From Labyrinthula sp. Ha (Eukaryota > Sar > Bigyra > Labyrinthulida > Labyrinthulaceae): DNA of 64,000 nucleotides. Shown here one piece after another: positions 11,557-23,300 of this stretch. How positions within the stretch are numbered: the first letter of the stretch is position 1; every line of letters begins with the position of its first letter. Both the position numbers and the translations under genes were made by a program. Where the stretch lies: positions 744,001 through 808,000 of the forward strand of contig JAALGZ010000009.1 of NCBI GenBank assembly GCA_015227615.1. Reading direction: 5' to 3'. The notes under the pieces were generated by a model. The model was given only the letters and a program-made list of their open reading frames with translations. It was not told the origin of the DNA and made no database searches.

Positions 11557-13720
11557 GCTTCCAACTCAATTAATTTAGGAAATATAAATATTGGCAACTC
11601 TTCAAATGAAACAAATGCTTTTTTGGAGATTTATGAACTTTTTCTCCTTAGTTTTAATTAGAAAGTAACGGATCAATTTTAATTGTTAGCCCAGTTTGCT
11701 AACTTCAGCAAAATGTGCCCGAAATGAATGTATTTTGAAGCCAGTCAGCTTCCTATTACCGGGAGTACATATTCTTCCATTATTTTCTGTAAGTGAGTGT
11801 TCCGGTAAAAACATATCATGACAACTACTACGGTAGTTGGTACTAGAAATTCAAAAGTTTGTTTGATTCTTCCAGTAAAATAGAGAGCTGGTAGTATCCA
11901 GTAGTAGACTGGAACACTTGGTTCAGTACCGGCCAGAAGACATGGCATTGGTATTTAACTATCGATAGTTTATTGATAAAGTGATAACCAAATCATGTTT
12001 TCTATCAAATACTGAATGTGATACTTATCGATATCTTGTTCAGAACATATTAACATTAATTAGTAATAGAGAAAATTGTTATGTACTTTTGTTTTCGATT
12101 AATACATGACAACTATGTTTTGATAAACTGAGAAATTGAGTATCAAAAAATAGGTAATTACCGATAACTAGAAAACGATATGAAATCCAGCAATAGAGGA
12201 TTAGAAGAACCGGTTTTCAATATAGAATAAATAGTAATAACAAAGAGAGAGTAATCACTCAGCCGCAATTGTTGTAAGAGCTTCCATACTAGAACAGAAA
12301 GGCTCTAACTTTCATACTTGATAGTAGACATGTCGAACAAGATAAAAAAGGTTCTCAAGAAGGATTGTACAAAAATATCTCTCTCGAAAGACCAAAACTG
12401 GGAAAAGCAAAGTGTTATTAGACGTCCAATAAATCATTCAAAAGCTCTCTTATTTGTTCATCACATGATATAAATAACTAAGATTTACATTGCTTAAACG
12501 CTCAACAAGCGAGGAAACCTTCACAGGGAAGTAACAATGAAACAAAATCATGAGAAATTTCGATATCATGGCACCACCTTTTTTTCATCGAACATAAAAT
12601 AAAATATTCGAAAGGTGTTTAATTTCCTGGACACTCATAAGAAACACTATAGCTTTCTATTAAGTTAAATTTTTGTTGTACATGCATTAAAATGCAAAAT
12701 TGGAAAGAAAACAACCTGTACTAATACATTCTCGGTAAAAGTGGTTTTTCTCATTCAATTTTCTGTCTATTTGTACCAAATTAAAAACTGAGCTGCTCTC
12801 CAGAACTTTTCTAATTCACTGTAGTTTTTGTTGTTTATTCTTATTATTTGAGGTATAGTCTAACTTATCATCTTGACTTTTTCATAGTACATGCTAATTT
12901 CCTGCGATAATATTGCCTTCTGCGTAACTCATTTAAGGTTTATGTAGAGTATTATTGTAATGTACAAGACGTCTGCCTTGAACTATACCTAACCACTCCT
13001 TTCTGATTTTTTAAGATTGGAACAGCTCAAGGTACTTTTCCCTTCTATTTTTTTGAGGTCTAGCTGTATTTTGGATAAAATATCCAATAATTGTAAACCT
13101 TATTTCTCCACAAAATTTATCACCAACAAGAAGTCATATACATTTTCTTAAAGATCCTTAAATACATTTTTGACCACATGAAATAATATAGGATATGAAA
13201 TAAATAATTTTTAAAAGGCCGCCAAAAAAACACAAATTATGACACATCCGTATTGAGGCAACTTGAAAACGGCGACGAACTAAGTTAAAGCACTTATCAA
13301 AAATATCAGCCATGGCTATTGAACCAAAACTAAGGCTCATATCAAAGAATGATGTTTCGATTTTTTGGTTATAAAGTACTCTTCACAGCTTAATCGACGA
13401 TTTTTAGTGATGTAAAATAGCTATATAATCTAAATCATGTGCTTAACTCTTCTATAAAGCTCCAAAAAATTGCAAACATAATATGGGAGTTTCTCGTATA
13501 AAAATTTATAGGATTAAAGCTATATGAACTTTGAAGAATCGTGAATGCTGAAAATGGCGCATATCATTTGTTAAAATATGTTGCAAAATTTTCCTTAAAT
13601 ACAATATATTTGCCCATATGAAAGTTGGCTGCAAGATTACCCACATTTAGAGGTACATTTTTCTCATTGCATTTCTCCACCGAGTTTGTTATTTCAGAGT
13701 CTCGAAATAATAGTCAACCT
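11557..13720. other. AT-rich intergenic DNA
   Basis: No gene is supported. A 67-codon minus-strand frame at 11745-11948 starts with ATG but has no recognisable content and lies in a stretch of short CCGGTA/CCAGTA-like near-repeats, so I do not call it. A 14-bp perfect palindrome lies at 11957-11970. The tetraspanin-like promoter should lie just above 11556. Confidence 0.4.
11957..11970. repeat. 14-bp perfect palindrome AACTATCGATAGTT
   Basis: The sequence equals its own reverse complement over 14 bases. Related TATCGATA-like words recur within the next 80 bases. It may be a protein-binding site or chance in AT-rich DNA. Confidence 0.35.
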
Positions 13721-13724
13721 TGGC

Positions 13725-14027
13725 ATGTCTAGCAAGGAGGTGGAGCAGTTTCAACAAAAAAGCCCCGCCGTACACAAATTCAAGAAAGGCGCAATTGCCT
13801 CCGAAGCAGAACCCATACTATAAAAAGTGAACCATAAACTTATTACTAAACCCACAAGCCTTAAATCAAAATATTTTGGGTCCTGCAACATTGCGCTCTA
13901 AAAAAACATGCATGGAGCAACTCTTGAAGTAGTTCAGCTCGAACTGAATCATCCTGTGCACCGTCGGAGAAGTAGCTTCTATCTTATTACGAAGCCGTCG
14001 ATACCTGCTGGTTTCTATATGAAGTAA
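13725..14027 (+). pseudogene. Coding-like relic with two in-frame stops
   Basis: One frame runs from an ATG at 13725 for about 100 codons with only two stops (TAA at 13821 and again near 13898) and closes with TAA at 14025. The first third is far more GC-rich than its surroundings and encodes MSSKEVEQFQQKSPAVHKFK. The last third contains the run LEVVQLELNHPVHRRRSSFY. Neither part is recognised. Codon-like composition kept across two stops suggests a decayed gene, or exons joined by introns I could not place. TAA is a genuine stop in neighbouring genes, so a recoded codon is unlikely. Confidence 0.3.
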
Positions 14028-15954
14028 TTTGGTAAGCAGATTTATTTATTATTTTCAATCGATGCTTTTGGTTACCATGTTATTCTTAATGAATAGAAAA
14101 TTGGCCACATGGTGCAAACATAGAAGCCCTTTGTTAGTATGAGTTGGTGATATAATGTCCCTATATCACTACCAGAAATGAATTAAACTTGAGTTCAATA
14201 TTAAATTTGGAAAACAAACTAATTTTTGAAAGTATTTAGTTTCTACAGATAGTTGGTCAAAATACATAGGTGTAAATGTAGTATTGGTCTTATGGTGCTT
14301 TGGTCCTCCTTTGAGACGAATTTGAAATGTCAATAAGAATGTTCAAGAATTCCAAAAATCTCAAAAATTTGGGTTTACTGAGAATAATATCTCTAGTTTC
14401 TTCAATGAATATATTCAAAACTGTATCCCTACCATAGATATATGGACATGATTCGGCTTCTTACAGAGTCAATCCAGGTTTTCTTCATTTTCTTAGATAT
14501 TTGTTGTACTATGGTATTTCATTACTATTTTCTGAAACCATTATTCTCTTGGTATGTAGTTTTGTTTTATTTTAGTCTTAATCTATGGTCTTGGTGTTCT
14601 CTGTGATTACATAGGCCGAATCATGGGCATCTGTCGCACAGAATGAACACCCCCTTCTCTTTCCATTTATATTTATTGTTGAACTCCATTTATAGCTTCA
14701 ATTAATTGCTTGTTAACCTATATTATCTGCAAGGTTTTACATATTCCATAACAATGTCTAGTACTTGAAGTCACTGGGATTGCTTTCCCATCTTCTTGCT
14801 GCATTGGGAATCTATAAATGGTGTTTTGTAGTGCTAATGAGTGCTTTCTTAACAGTATTGAGGAAATCTTCCGTCTGTTCTAAATTGGACAAACTCTTGT
14901 AAATGTTTCCGATGTAGCCGTCTAATATGTTATCTTTGCCATTTTGCGCAGATCCTCCCCCCTTTAGCTCATCTTTGATTTTTTCCATCAAAGAAAGAAG
15001 GAATCCCCACATGATTGATGCTATTGGAAGAGTACTCAATAGTTGATTCAATTAGTAAGGAATATGAAGATAGCAGCGGCAAATAACTTCTCCTTCAGCT
15101 TTAGCAGAACCTTTACTTGAACGTGTTAAATTTTAATTTTCTAAATTATTTCTATATAATTTAAATATTTTGGACGTTGCAATAGGGCTATTCGTTTATT
15201 GCTTCAAGGGACCCATTTACTTCATAGCAATCTTCCAAGCATTCTTGTTGTTGCTATTCCTTTTCTTCTAATTATAATCTTATTTGGTTCTAAAGTTTTT
15301 GATTCTTTAGAAACTGTTATCAGGACTTCATCTACACTATCTTCAGTTTTATAGTTGTTTCAGCTATGGAGTGTGGTTTGGATTTCCCTTGTTAACTAAT
15401 ATATATATATCTAGCAACCTAATATATTTAGCGCGATACCATATTGGTTAATCATTTCTTAAAACTCTGACTGAGGTGCTTCAGTTTTATGTTTTAATAC
15501 TAAACACGTAGAATATATTGTCAAACTCTTCATAGAAGTTGTACATGGTAGATACAAACCTGTAAGTGTGTCATATTGTTCTTTAACTCTGGACACAGCT
15601 GTTGGGCACGATGCTATGACAGCTGAGATGGTCATCTTATATCCATAGTAGGTTTATAGCAAAGTAATTAAACCACTGTCTGTACATGAAGTGCTTGTTC
15701 ATTTTTTAAGAAGTTGAGGTTTTTTATTTTAAACTTTATTGCCTTTGTGTGTCTTTTATACTCTTCCATGTTTGCAGAATTTTGTAAGTGGCGCTATATC
15801 CGTGCTCTACGGGAATTCCATAGTGCCCGGACTCCGATTCCAGTTTCAAATTCTCCGAGATTTTGGAAGACCAATCAAAATACGACAAGTTGTAATGTTA
15901 TCCAATGAATTATCACAGACGTTAAGAAAACAAAAGAAAAGATCTTGAAGAAAT
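14028..15954. other. Intergenic DNA upstream of the kinase gene
   Basis: No gene is supported. Two overlapping short frames at 15714-15948 end just before the kinase start; they have no recognisable content and are more likely 5' untranslated or promoter sequence. A short TA dinucleotide run lies near 15400. Confidence 0.4.
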
Positions 15955-17475
15955 ATGGAAGTTGGTTCTGAAATGCCTGGTGTGAACTTTTTGAATATGT
16001 TTAAGCCAACTTCTTTGGTCCAACCAAAGTTTCTTGGGAGGGGAAGCTATGGAACAGTTGTTTCAGTTGTTGGGAGGCTTGATAATACTGTGTACGCTCT
16101 GAAGAGAATCAAACTGAAGAGAAGCTTACCAAAAAAGTGCTTGAGAGAGGTCAAAATCTTATCTTGTCTGAATCACAGAAATATATTGAGGTATTTTAAT
16201 GCTTGGATTCAAGTTGGAGGAGATGAAACTCATGAGTTGAACTTCCATCACCTGGCTACTTGTACTGAGCCTGCTGATGGAATCTCATCTCTTGTTAGTC
16301 TGTCAGACACAGATTCAGAGTGTGATTTGACTGATGTCGAGGAAGAACAGAAACTAAATGAGGCACCCGTTATTAAACTAAAAAGTGTTTCCGACAAGGA
16401 TGACTTTTTACGTCATTGCTTCCTATGTGAAGCAGAATACCAAGATTTCGTAACTAAAACTGATCAGTGGAGAAAAATCGACAAGGCACTACACGGAGTA
16501 GATTTATGTATGCAATGCTATCTGAAGTCATACCAGATAGCTGTTGGACCAATATCTGAAACAAAAAAATCTGATCAGAAACCAATTTTTATGTATATAC
16601 AGAATGAATATTGTGAACTTAACTTAAAGGATTTTCTAAGAAACTTTCAAAACGACTATGGTTCGGAATTAGTCAAAAAGCTTCAGGTGTTTCTTGACCT
16701 TGCACAGCAGTTTTCATCAGGTTTGAATTATCTACATTCAGAAGGCGTTGTTCATAGGGTATTTGTATAATTGTTTGGTGAATTTTAGGATCTCAAGCCT
16801 GCCAATGTTTTCATTAAAAGGAGTTGGAAGCGCTCAGAAGTCGTAGAAGGAAAAGTAGCTGGAGAAGAATACGAGAAAGAAACGTTAACCTTAAAAGTTG
16901 GCGATCTGGGTGCAGCTTCTTTTGTTGAGCACTTGAATTTCATGAATTCGTTGAGCTTTAAAGACAGATCTATGGTAGGAACGACGTTATATTTAAGTCC
17001 AGAAAGTGCTAAAAGAAACGTGTATAGTATGAAGTCTGACATGTATTCTTTTGGTGTTATAGTGCTAGAGATTCTGCTGCTCTGCCTGAAATCTAGTGAT
17101 TTTAGCACCGAAATGGAAAGACTAGATTTGATGCAGAAGATAAAGAACGGAGACTATTCAGGGTTGGACTTCTTAATGGACCAGTACACACTTGCAGAAA
17201 ATGGGTTTGGATTAAGATCTGTTTTTGAAGAATTAAAGAGTCTTCTGAGATCAATACTTACCAATAATGTCGCAGCAAGAGCAACTGCAAGAGAGGTAGA
17301 AGAGAAATTAAGCAATCTGAAACACAAATTCACCTACGGATTTGGGTTTTCAGAATGTACATTGCATGACTTTTGCTCACATTGTCTGCATCTAGAATCG
17401 GAGAACAAGCGGTTGGAAGCTGAGGTGGAAAGATTACGAGGCTTGCTCATTTCCAAAGAAAAAAGTGCTCTATAA
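15955..17475 (+). CDS. eIF2-alpha-type protein kinase with a CxxC-bearing insert
   Basis: Two exons (15955-16758 and 16789-17475) flank a 30-nt intron that starts in phase and contains an in-frame TAA. The product is 496 residues. Kinase parts: Gly loop LGRGSYGTV (28-36), Lys50 in YALKRIKL, Glu65 in LREVKIL, HRDLKPANVF across the exon junction (267 on), DLG in place of DFG, and GTTLYLSPE. HRNILRYFNAWIQ and a long insert between N-lobe strands (about 87-209) are hallmarks of the eIF2-alpha kinases (GCN2, PERK, HRI, PKR). The insert is acidic and holds CFLC (155-158) and CMQC (185-188), a possible zinc site. The protein starts directly at the kinase domain: no RWD, HisRS-like or luminal sensor is present. 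The C-terminus has a small Cys/His cluster and a coiled coil. Likely role: stress-dependent control of translation, by family. Confidence 0.83.
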
Positions 17476-17551
17476 TTGAAAAATAGAATTCACTAAATAC
17501 TTGAGCTCTCTCTATACAAAAAAACACACAATATTTCAATATATAAAATAC

Positions 17552-18496
17552 TTAGCCAAAAGATGGTTCCATTTCATTCTGGACAAGCAGCCGAAGATTA
17601 GATGAAACAGACATATAAACTCCAGTGCCTGCTTTTTGCACAATGGCTCCTAAGCCATGATACCTACTTTTATGCCAATGAATCTTTCTCTCTCGCTGAT
17701 CATACCAACCTACTATACCACCGCTCGGACATGAATTCCATTGAACCATTTCCTCAACTGGATTGTATACACCGCAGACTCCTGAACCCTTATGCTCTCT
17801 CCACTCTACGTTTCGTGTCATGGGGTTATAACAGCCATTAACTCCACCTGTAGCGCTTGCTCTCCATTGGATCTCTTCCTGCTGTGGATTCCAAACTCCG
17901 CAAACAGATTGGTTGAATATCTGTTTCCACTCAATCTCTTCGTAGTATGGATGATAAACACCGCAAACTCCATGGTGCAAACCCTCTTGCCACTCAACTT
18001 GTCCATCGTTCTCTTTATATACGCCGCAGACTCCTCCATCCCTTTTGGAGCGAATTTCAATGGACTGAGTTTCTCTCAAGAGCTTATTCCAGAGAAACTG
18101 TAAGTCATTGGCTAAATCTTCCCACAGCTTCAGTTTTTTTTCGTTTGGCTCTAAGAACTGTTTTTTATATTCTTGTGATCCTGAACTTTTGAAACCTCTG
18201 GTTAAAGCGTTGAATTTTTTCTTGAATACTTTCTTATGATACAATACTGTTTTCTTCTGGATTGCAAAATAGTTCTGTGCCGAGTTAAGCAAATCCTGTG
18301 CTTGTTTAAGCAAAGAATGCAGTTCCTCCCGTCGAGTGTGTAAAATTGTGAACCTTAAGTTCTTTCTTTCGTTATAGAAAGTCGCAAATGTTTCTTCTGA
18401 AACTCCTTCAGCGTACTCTTCAGATATCGTGCCCACACTTGATAGAACAGAGGCGGACATGGAAGTATGTGTGTAACTATTCGGACTAAAAGACAT
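17552..18496 (-). CDS. Protein with helical N-terminus and exact 21-residue Cys/Trp repeats
   Basis: A 314-residue single-exon protein I do not recognise. Residues 1-40 are Ser-rich. Residues 41-150 are charged and helical (likely coiled coil) with several Lys-rich runs. From residue 155 a repeat follows with a strict 21-residue period: GVCGVYxxxxxxVEW starts at 155, 176, 197, 218, 239 and 260, with a degenerate seventh unit at 281. Each unit has a conserved Gly, Cys (mostly), Gly, aromatic, and a Trp at position 15. The pattern suggests short beta-hairpins stacked in a sheet or solenoid, distantly like MORN repeats but with a different consensus. No signal peptide or membrane segment. It is tail to tail with the kinase gene, 76 bp between stops. 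The start is the ATG at 18496. Real gene: confident. Function: unknown. Confidence 0.8.
   Translation of the reverse strand: MSFSPNSYTHTSMSASVLSSVGTISEEYAEGVSEETFATFYNERKNLRFTILHTRREELHSLLKQAQDLLNSAQNYFAIQKKTVLYHKKVFKKKFNALTRGFKSSGSQEYKKQFLEPNEKKLKLWEDLANDLQFLWNKLLRETQSIEIRSKRDGGVCGVYKENDGQVEWQEGLHHGVCGVYHPYYEEIEWKQIFNQSVCGVWNPQQEEIQWRASATGGVNGCYNPMTRNVEWREHKGSGVCGVYNPVEEMVQWNSCPSGGIVGWYDQRERKIHWHKSRYHGLGAIVQKAGTGVYMSVSSNLRLLVQNEMEPSFG
17612..18034 (-). repeat. 63-bp coding tandem repeat, six clear units and one degenerate
   Basis: This stretch encodes the seven 21-residue units of the protein above. The period is exactly 63 bp with no insertion or deletion between units. The DNA units have diverged well beyond the protein pattern, so the array is old and held by selection on the protein fold. 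Confidence 0.8.
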
Positions 18497-18651
18497 ACTT
18501 TGCTGTGAAAATATCGTTTTTGTTGATTATAACTACTGTGATGTGTTAAAGGTGGGAGTATAAAGAATCAATTTTGGTTTACAACTTTTGCTACTGAGTA
18601 CGAATTATTGTGCTGGAACTTTTCCTAGCTCGTCATGTCAGAGATACAGCC

Positions 18652-18663
18652 TATTCCCGGATT
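18652..18663 (+). promoter_or_regulatory. TATTCCCGGATT motif upstream of the 21-residue-repeat gene
   Basis: One of four copies of the 12-bp word TATTCCCGGWTT in this window. It lies about 155 bp upstream of the start of the minus-strand gene at 18496, in reverse orientation relative to that gene. It shares an extended left flank (GATACAG) with the copy at 47683. A proximal promoter role is inferred from the recurrence near gene starts. Confidence 0.4.
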
Positions 18664-19204
18664 TTGTTGTGGGAATATTTTGGAATAATATTTAAGCCCA
18701 ATAAGTTTATTAATAGATAAACAATAAGTATAATATGTATTTAACTTTGTCTGAGGAATTTTAAGAAGAAATAAGAATATATATTGCTTTCCTGACGGTG
18801 TGATATAAGGTTTTTAGATGATTAAGGTCTTTGCACTTTGGAGTATTGTACTCTAGTTTTCTGATTGGATAATTAGATTTCCTAAAAATAAAAATCAGTG
18901 AAATTTAGAATTAATTACAGTTTTTTAGGAAGGGTTTATTTGGAAAGAAAAAATGAAAGACCAAGTTTTGGAAATGAGGATACTTATGATTTGAAGAGGG
19001 ATTTATTTGGAAAAAACAAGAAATGTAAAATACGTTTTAACATAGAACAAAAATTTATTGTGCTAGGTCAAAAAAATTCAAGTTTCAAATTTTAGTTTGA
19101 AGCTAAAACTAAATCTTCTCAATTTCGGAAAACAAATTTAAAGGTCTTAAAACTTTAATAACCTTACGTCAGAGATTATTATATATACTTTTATATACAC
19201 TTTA
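18664..19204. other. AT-rich intergenic DNA
   Basis: A frame at 18898-19095 lacks an ATG start and is Lys/Asn/Phe-rich, as expected of random AT-rich DNA. Nothing else is seen. Confidence 0.4.
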
Positions 19205-19555
19205 ACACACCTGCATTTAAGATATGGGAAAATGTTTAAATCCTTCCTTATCTTCATCGATGGCAGAGTCATGGGGTCTTTTTCTAAATAGTACGCCAAC
19301 CTGAATTTCAAGTTTTAAGTTGGATAAAAAACAGAAGGTAATGTAACTGCATAGCATAAACAGATGAAAACGCTTTAGCATTAAGCTCTCAACTCTTACT
19401 GTTTAATTGGTAATTTGTAGTGCACTTCACTTTATTCGCAGCCCCCCTTGAAATTTGGCGTTTGGTGAACTCGCGATTCTGTGCTTCGCTAATTTCTTCC
19501 AAGTATGGTGAAACTTTATTTTGAGAAATTGCTCCCGCCAATCAATTTAAGTGGA
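19205..19555 (+). repeat. Dispersed repeat family A, copy 1 (possibly tRNA-derived SINE)
   Basis: This ~350-bp segment aligns over its whole length with 32705-33050, in the same orientation. Shared landmarks in order are AGAGTCATGGGG / CCGAGTCATGGGG, a CGCCAACCTGAATTTCAAG / CACCAACCCAAACTTCAAG block, GTAACTGCATA / GTAACTACATA, TCGCGATTCT, GCTAATTTCTTCCAAG and GAAACTTTATTTT. The head TGGCNGAGTCATGG resembles the A box of Ser/Leu tRNAs. This copy is the more degenerate at the A-box-like head. Confidence 0.6.
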
Positions 19556-19899
19556 GTGTGACACTCTGTAGTATAAAGACTGCACCCAATATTTAGAGGT
19601 ATAGAAATTTTGTGGATTAAAGAAGGTTGGCAACATTTACGTCCTTGCAGCTTCTTGGGTTACATGTCTTCCGAGCACATTGTTGCGAGGACATACTGTC
19701 TGTAAGTAAGGAACCCATATAGTTTATGCTTCATTACTTTCTTACTGGGTGAGACAGAACTGAATAACTATTGGCTATTCTGGCAGTCATAAGGCAGGAA
19801 GTTCAAAACTTGAAACTCGTTACATTTCTCAAAACCTTTCTCTTGTCTTATTTCTTACGGTCTGGTGGTTGTAAATCTCTAATAGTAGTGGTATTTGAA
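19556..19899. other. Intergenic spacer between two repeats
   Basis: No gene or repeat recognised. Confidence 0.4.
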
Positions 19900-20365
19900 A
19901 AGAATTATAAATAATTATTTGATAGTTATTTTGGTTCTAATTATCAATGAAAGAATTATATTTTGATTGCTATGAAACGAATTTGATTTTACTCTTATTG
20001 CCAACTGATCATTAAAATTTAGATGGGCTATGAGACTATTATTTAAATTGCCGAAATTTCTTACTTATTTTCTGCATCGTGTGGAGAGCTATAAACACTG
20101 CCCAAATGACATTGAAATATTGCAGCAATAGAATGTTGTTGAGCCATTTGACTAGGTATTTGAAGCTTTGCGTACGGTGCAAAAAGTGAAAAGTATTTTT
20201 TTGCCATTTGACTCGGTGACTTCTGACGCAGACTTGTATTGATAATCACTTGATTATCAACAATCAATCAAAATGGTTTGTGAATTATCAGAATCAATCA
20301 ATAAGAAAAACATGGGAAAATTTCTTATTGTTAAAATATCAATAATTCAAAACCCACCCCTAACT
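19900..20365 (+). repeat. Dispersed repeat family B, copy 1
   Basis: This segment aligns with 43640-44098 and 37195-37600. Shared blocks are an ATAATTATTTGATA start, TCTA-TTATCAATGAAAGAATT, the word GCCATTTGACTCGGTGAC-like, CAGACTTGTATTGATA (also in the 37-kb copy) and ACAATCAATCAAAATGGTT followed by ATCAATCAATAA. The family is old, roughly 60-70% identical by eye. In two copies the minus strand preserves a similar peptide around KKYF.L..PY, so the ancestor may have been coding, perhaps part of a transposon. Confidence 0.55.
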
Positions 20366-23300
20366 ACTGAGCACGGCTTTCCTTAAGGAAGAATTTGAAA
20401 TGAAGAACAGCTGTAATGGTATGAACTGTAAGCCTAAGTCCTGAGAACACGTGAAGCACGGTAAAAGCGAGTTCTCGACTATAAATAGAAATTCTTCTCG
20501 AAAAACCAGACGATCGAAACTTTGCTCTGGGTTCTTTACAAACTCCAATTTAGAGACAGGGCTGGCTTAGAATCATTTTCATGAGATAAATTTAAAGGCT
20601 GTCGATGTGCCGAGGGAATGGGGCAAAGGGGATCTTCACATAAGAGGGGAGAACTATGCATAGAATAAAAAGAAAGTAGATGATATAGCTGGAATACTGC
20701 AATACCATGGAGCACTGTACGTGCCCCTAGCCCGTGAGTTTTCGATATTGGGCTTATTAGTCGCCTCAGTTCCATCTCTACTTCCAAGGTAGGTCTTGAC
20801 TGAAAACCACACTTTGTGTGCTTTCATTTGTAGTCAGCTATTTAAAAATAGTTTTACTTGAGGTAATGTAGATCGCACTTACCAAAAACATGTAGTGCTT
20901 AATTTTGCAAGACACACACACAGTAATTCCTTGATTTTGCTGATTTAATCTAAAACTACTGCTGTATTCAAATCTGCCCCACAACTAATGTTGCTCAAAC
21001 TTAAGGACGTGGAAACGACCCTAAGCACTTTTCTAACTTGAAACTGAAAAGGATGTGGCAAGTCTTGATCGTTGCAACAGTTTGGTAAACTAATCACATT
21101 GTCATATTTTAGCAAATTAGTGGTGTTTATATTGTATTATCTAGTTGATCCAAGATGATATAGCCTAGAGCTTGTTTCCTAGTACAACTACAAAAGATGA
21201 GTTGTGGCGCTGCATATATCTACTCTAAGTTCGATACCTAGTAATAAATATGACTTGACACTACTTTCCGAATGCATATCCTTCTCGATGTGATCTTGGC
21301 TCAAACTCTGAAATACTATTTATAAATTATAAGTAATTTGAAACCGCGCTAGATTCGCAAGGGCGAAGTGCAACACTCCGCTGTTGCATTACCATGTATG
21401 GGCTGCTCCCCTAGGTCTTGCACACATAAGCACAAATTAAATATGGAGAGGTACAATAACCAGAAACCATAGTCCAAAGATGTCTAAGAAGCGAATGTCC
21501 GGTGGCCAGTAGTAAGGATGGGTGCAACATAATGAAAATTTTCCCGCTGTTTTTGGAGCCTGCTCTAAAAACTTAATAAGATGAATCAGTTTAAGATAAA
21601 GAACTCATACCCGTCAAAGGTAAGTCGAAAAGACCTACAGTGCCACAGATGAAGTTGGTAATACCTATCTTGGAGTTCAAGACCTCTAAGATAGTCGTAA
21701 GACAACTATTTCCCGGGTTGGTGATAACCAACTGAAACTGCAAACAAGAACTAACAAGAATATGCTCCAGTTGGCCAAATACCTGAGTATCATTAGGGGA
21801 TCATGACTTTAATATCGGACAAAAGGGTGAATGTCGAGCTCTTAGAAATGCGGTCTTGGAACAAATTTCTTTTCAAGTTTTGAACCAGGGGCTAAGTGAA
21901 GGATAGTGCAAAATCTAAAGCTTTTTTTACATATTTCTACCATATGGGGCAGGAATTTCCGTTACACCGAAGTAAATGTCTAAATCTGGATAAAAAATTC
22001 TTACTGCTTTCTTAAATTGTGATATTCACATGTGGAAGATGCAAGCATTTATATAAAGTTGGGCGAAAAATGTACAATGCAAACAAAAGCTATATACTAG
22101 AAAAAGTAACTGCGAAGAAATTTTAAAAAGCAACCTTAGGAAACTGTATTCAGGTTAGCACATCATGAGCAAGTCGTCACTAATGGTTCAACAATAACAA
22201 AGATGCTGAAGGATTTGACAGCGTCAAAGGGAAGAGTGACTTTTCTTGAAACCCCTAGGAAATGTACTTGTCTAATTCTCTAGAAACATCCTAATACCCA
22301 TTGTTGCACCTTCTGTGTGCGAAACTCGGGCATGCCCATTTTAAATGTGCTTTCCGACAAGGAAAGTACATTTTCAAAGTTTATGCTCTTAATGTATGCT
22401 TTCATCATGCTACATGCTATCTCAATGGGATCCATTACTAGATTGTAAGATATCAATCTTCTTTGAGCAGGTGCATTGTGCGGAATGTTTATCAGATTAC
22501 TTTTTCAGAGTCTCTTTTTCTCTACCACACAAATGACAAGCACAAACCATGCATCATGATCTTCTGTTTTCACAGGGGTAGCACGAGCAAGTAGCTTGTT
22601 TTTTCCTTCATCTTCATTGATTGCACTCAAACTCAAACTGAAACATTTTCTGCCTTTGAGGTTAATTATTTGCTGGTAACCGTATATCCTTGTGGTGCTC
22701 ATATCCAAGATACGGAACGGAACATATTGTAAATTGTTTGATCAGCAATAATGATGTATTTCTCCAAGCCAGTTAGATGTGTAGCTTTTTGAAGACATGA
22801 TCCTAGTATGATATAGTTCGATATTGAGCTTAACCCGCTCTTTTCTTGAACAATCCTCTTGATCGTGTAACACGTGCAATTCAGTGCAATGCTGATTGTG
22901 GCTACAGTTACATCAGGTTAAAATTCCGCATTCAACTCAACTATTACGAAGGCGATTCTAAGTTTACCGCTCAAGTTCAACTGTATTTGAAGGAAGCATA
23001 AGTGAGTCTTAGTTAGAACTGATGACTTACACTGTCCTCATTTTTTCTCCATATATTTCCCATAATCGTATACAAGCTTAACCTTGCACCAACCTCCTAC
23101 TCTCTCGATGTTGTCAGAGGGAATTTCTCAAGCTGCTTTCCAGCCATTACACTCACCCTCTAGCTTAAAAAACTTATTTTTCTACTTTTTGGAGGCTCTT
23201 TTGTCATATTCTGTTGTTTGTTGTTTACGCGCTGGTATTCTACATTTTCGTCTCACCTAAAAATTCATCCTCCTTCAAACTGATATTTTAGGAGTTAAAA

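Noticed and set aside
11745-11948. 67-codon minus-strand frame with an ATG
   Set aside because: No recognised motif and located in short CCGGTA-type near-repeats.
13725-14027. TAA read as an amino acid (variant genetic code)
   Set aside because: SLP2, malate synthase and other conserved genes here end at TAA at the expected lengths, so TAA is a stop.
15714-15948. Extra 5' exon of the kinase gene
   Set aside because: No splice pair joins these frames to 15955 with a gain in conserved sequence; the ATG at 15955 is sufficient.
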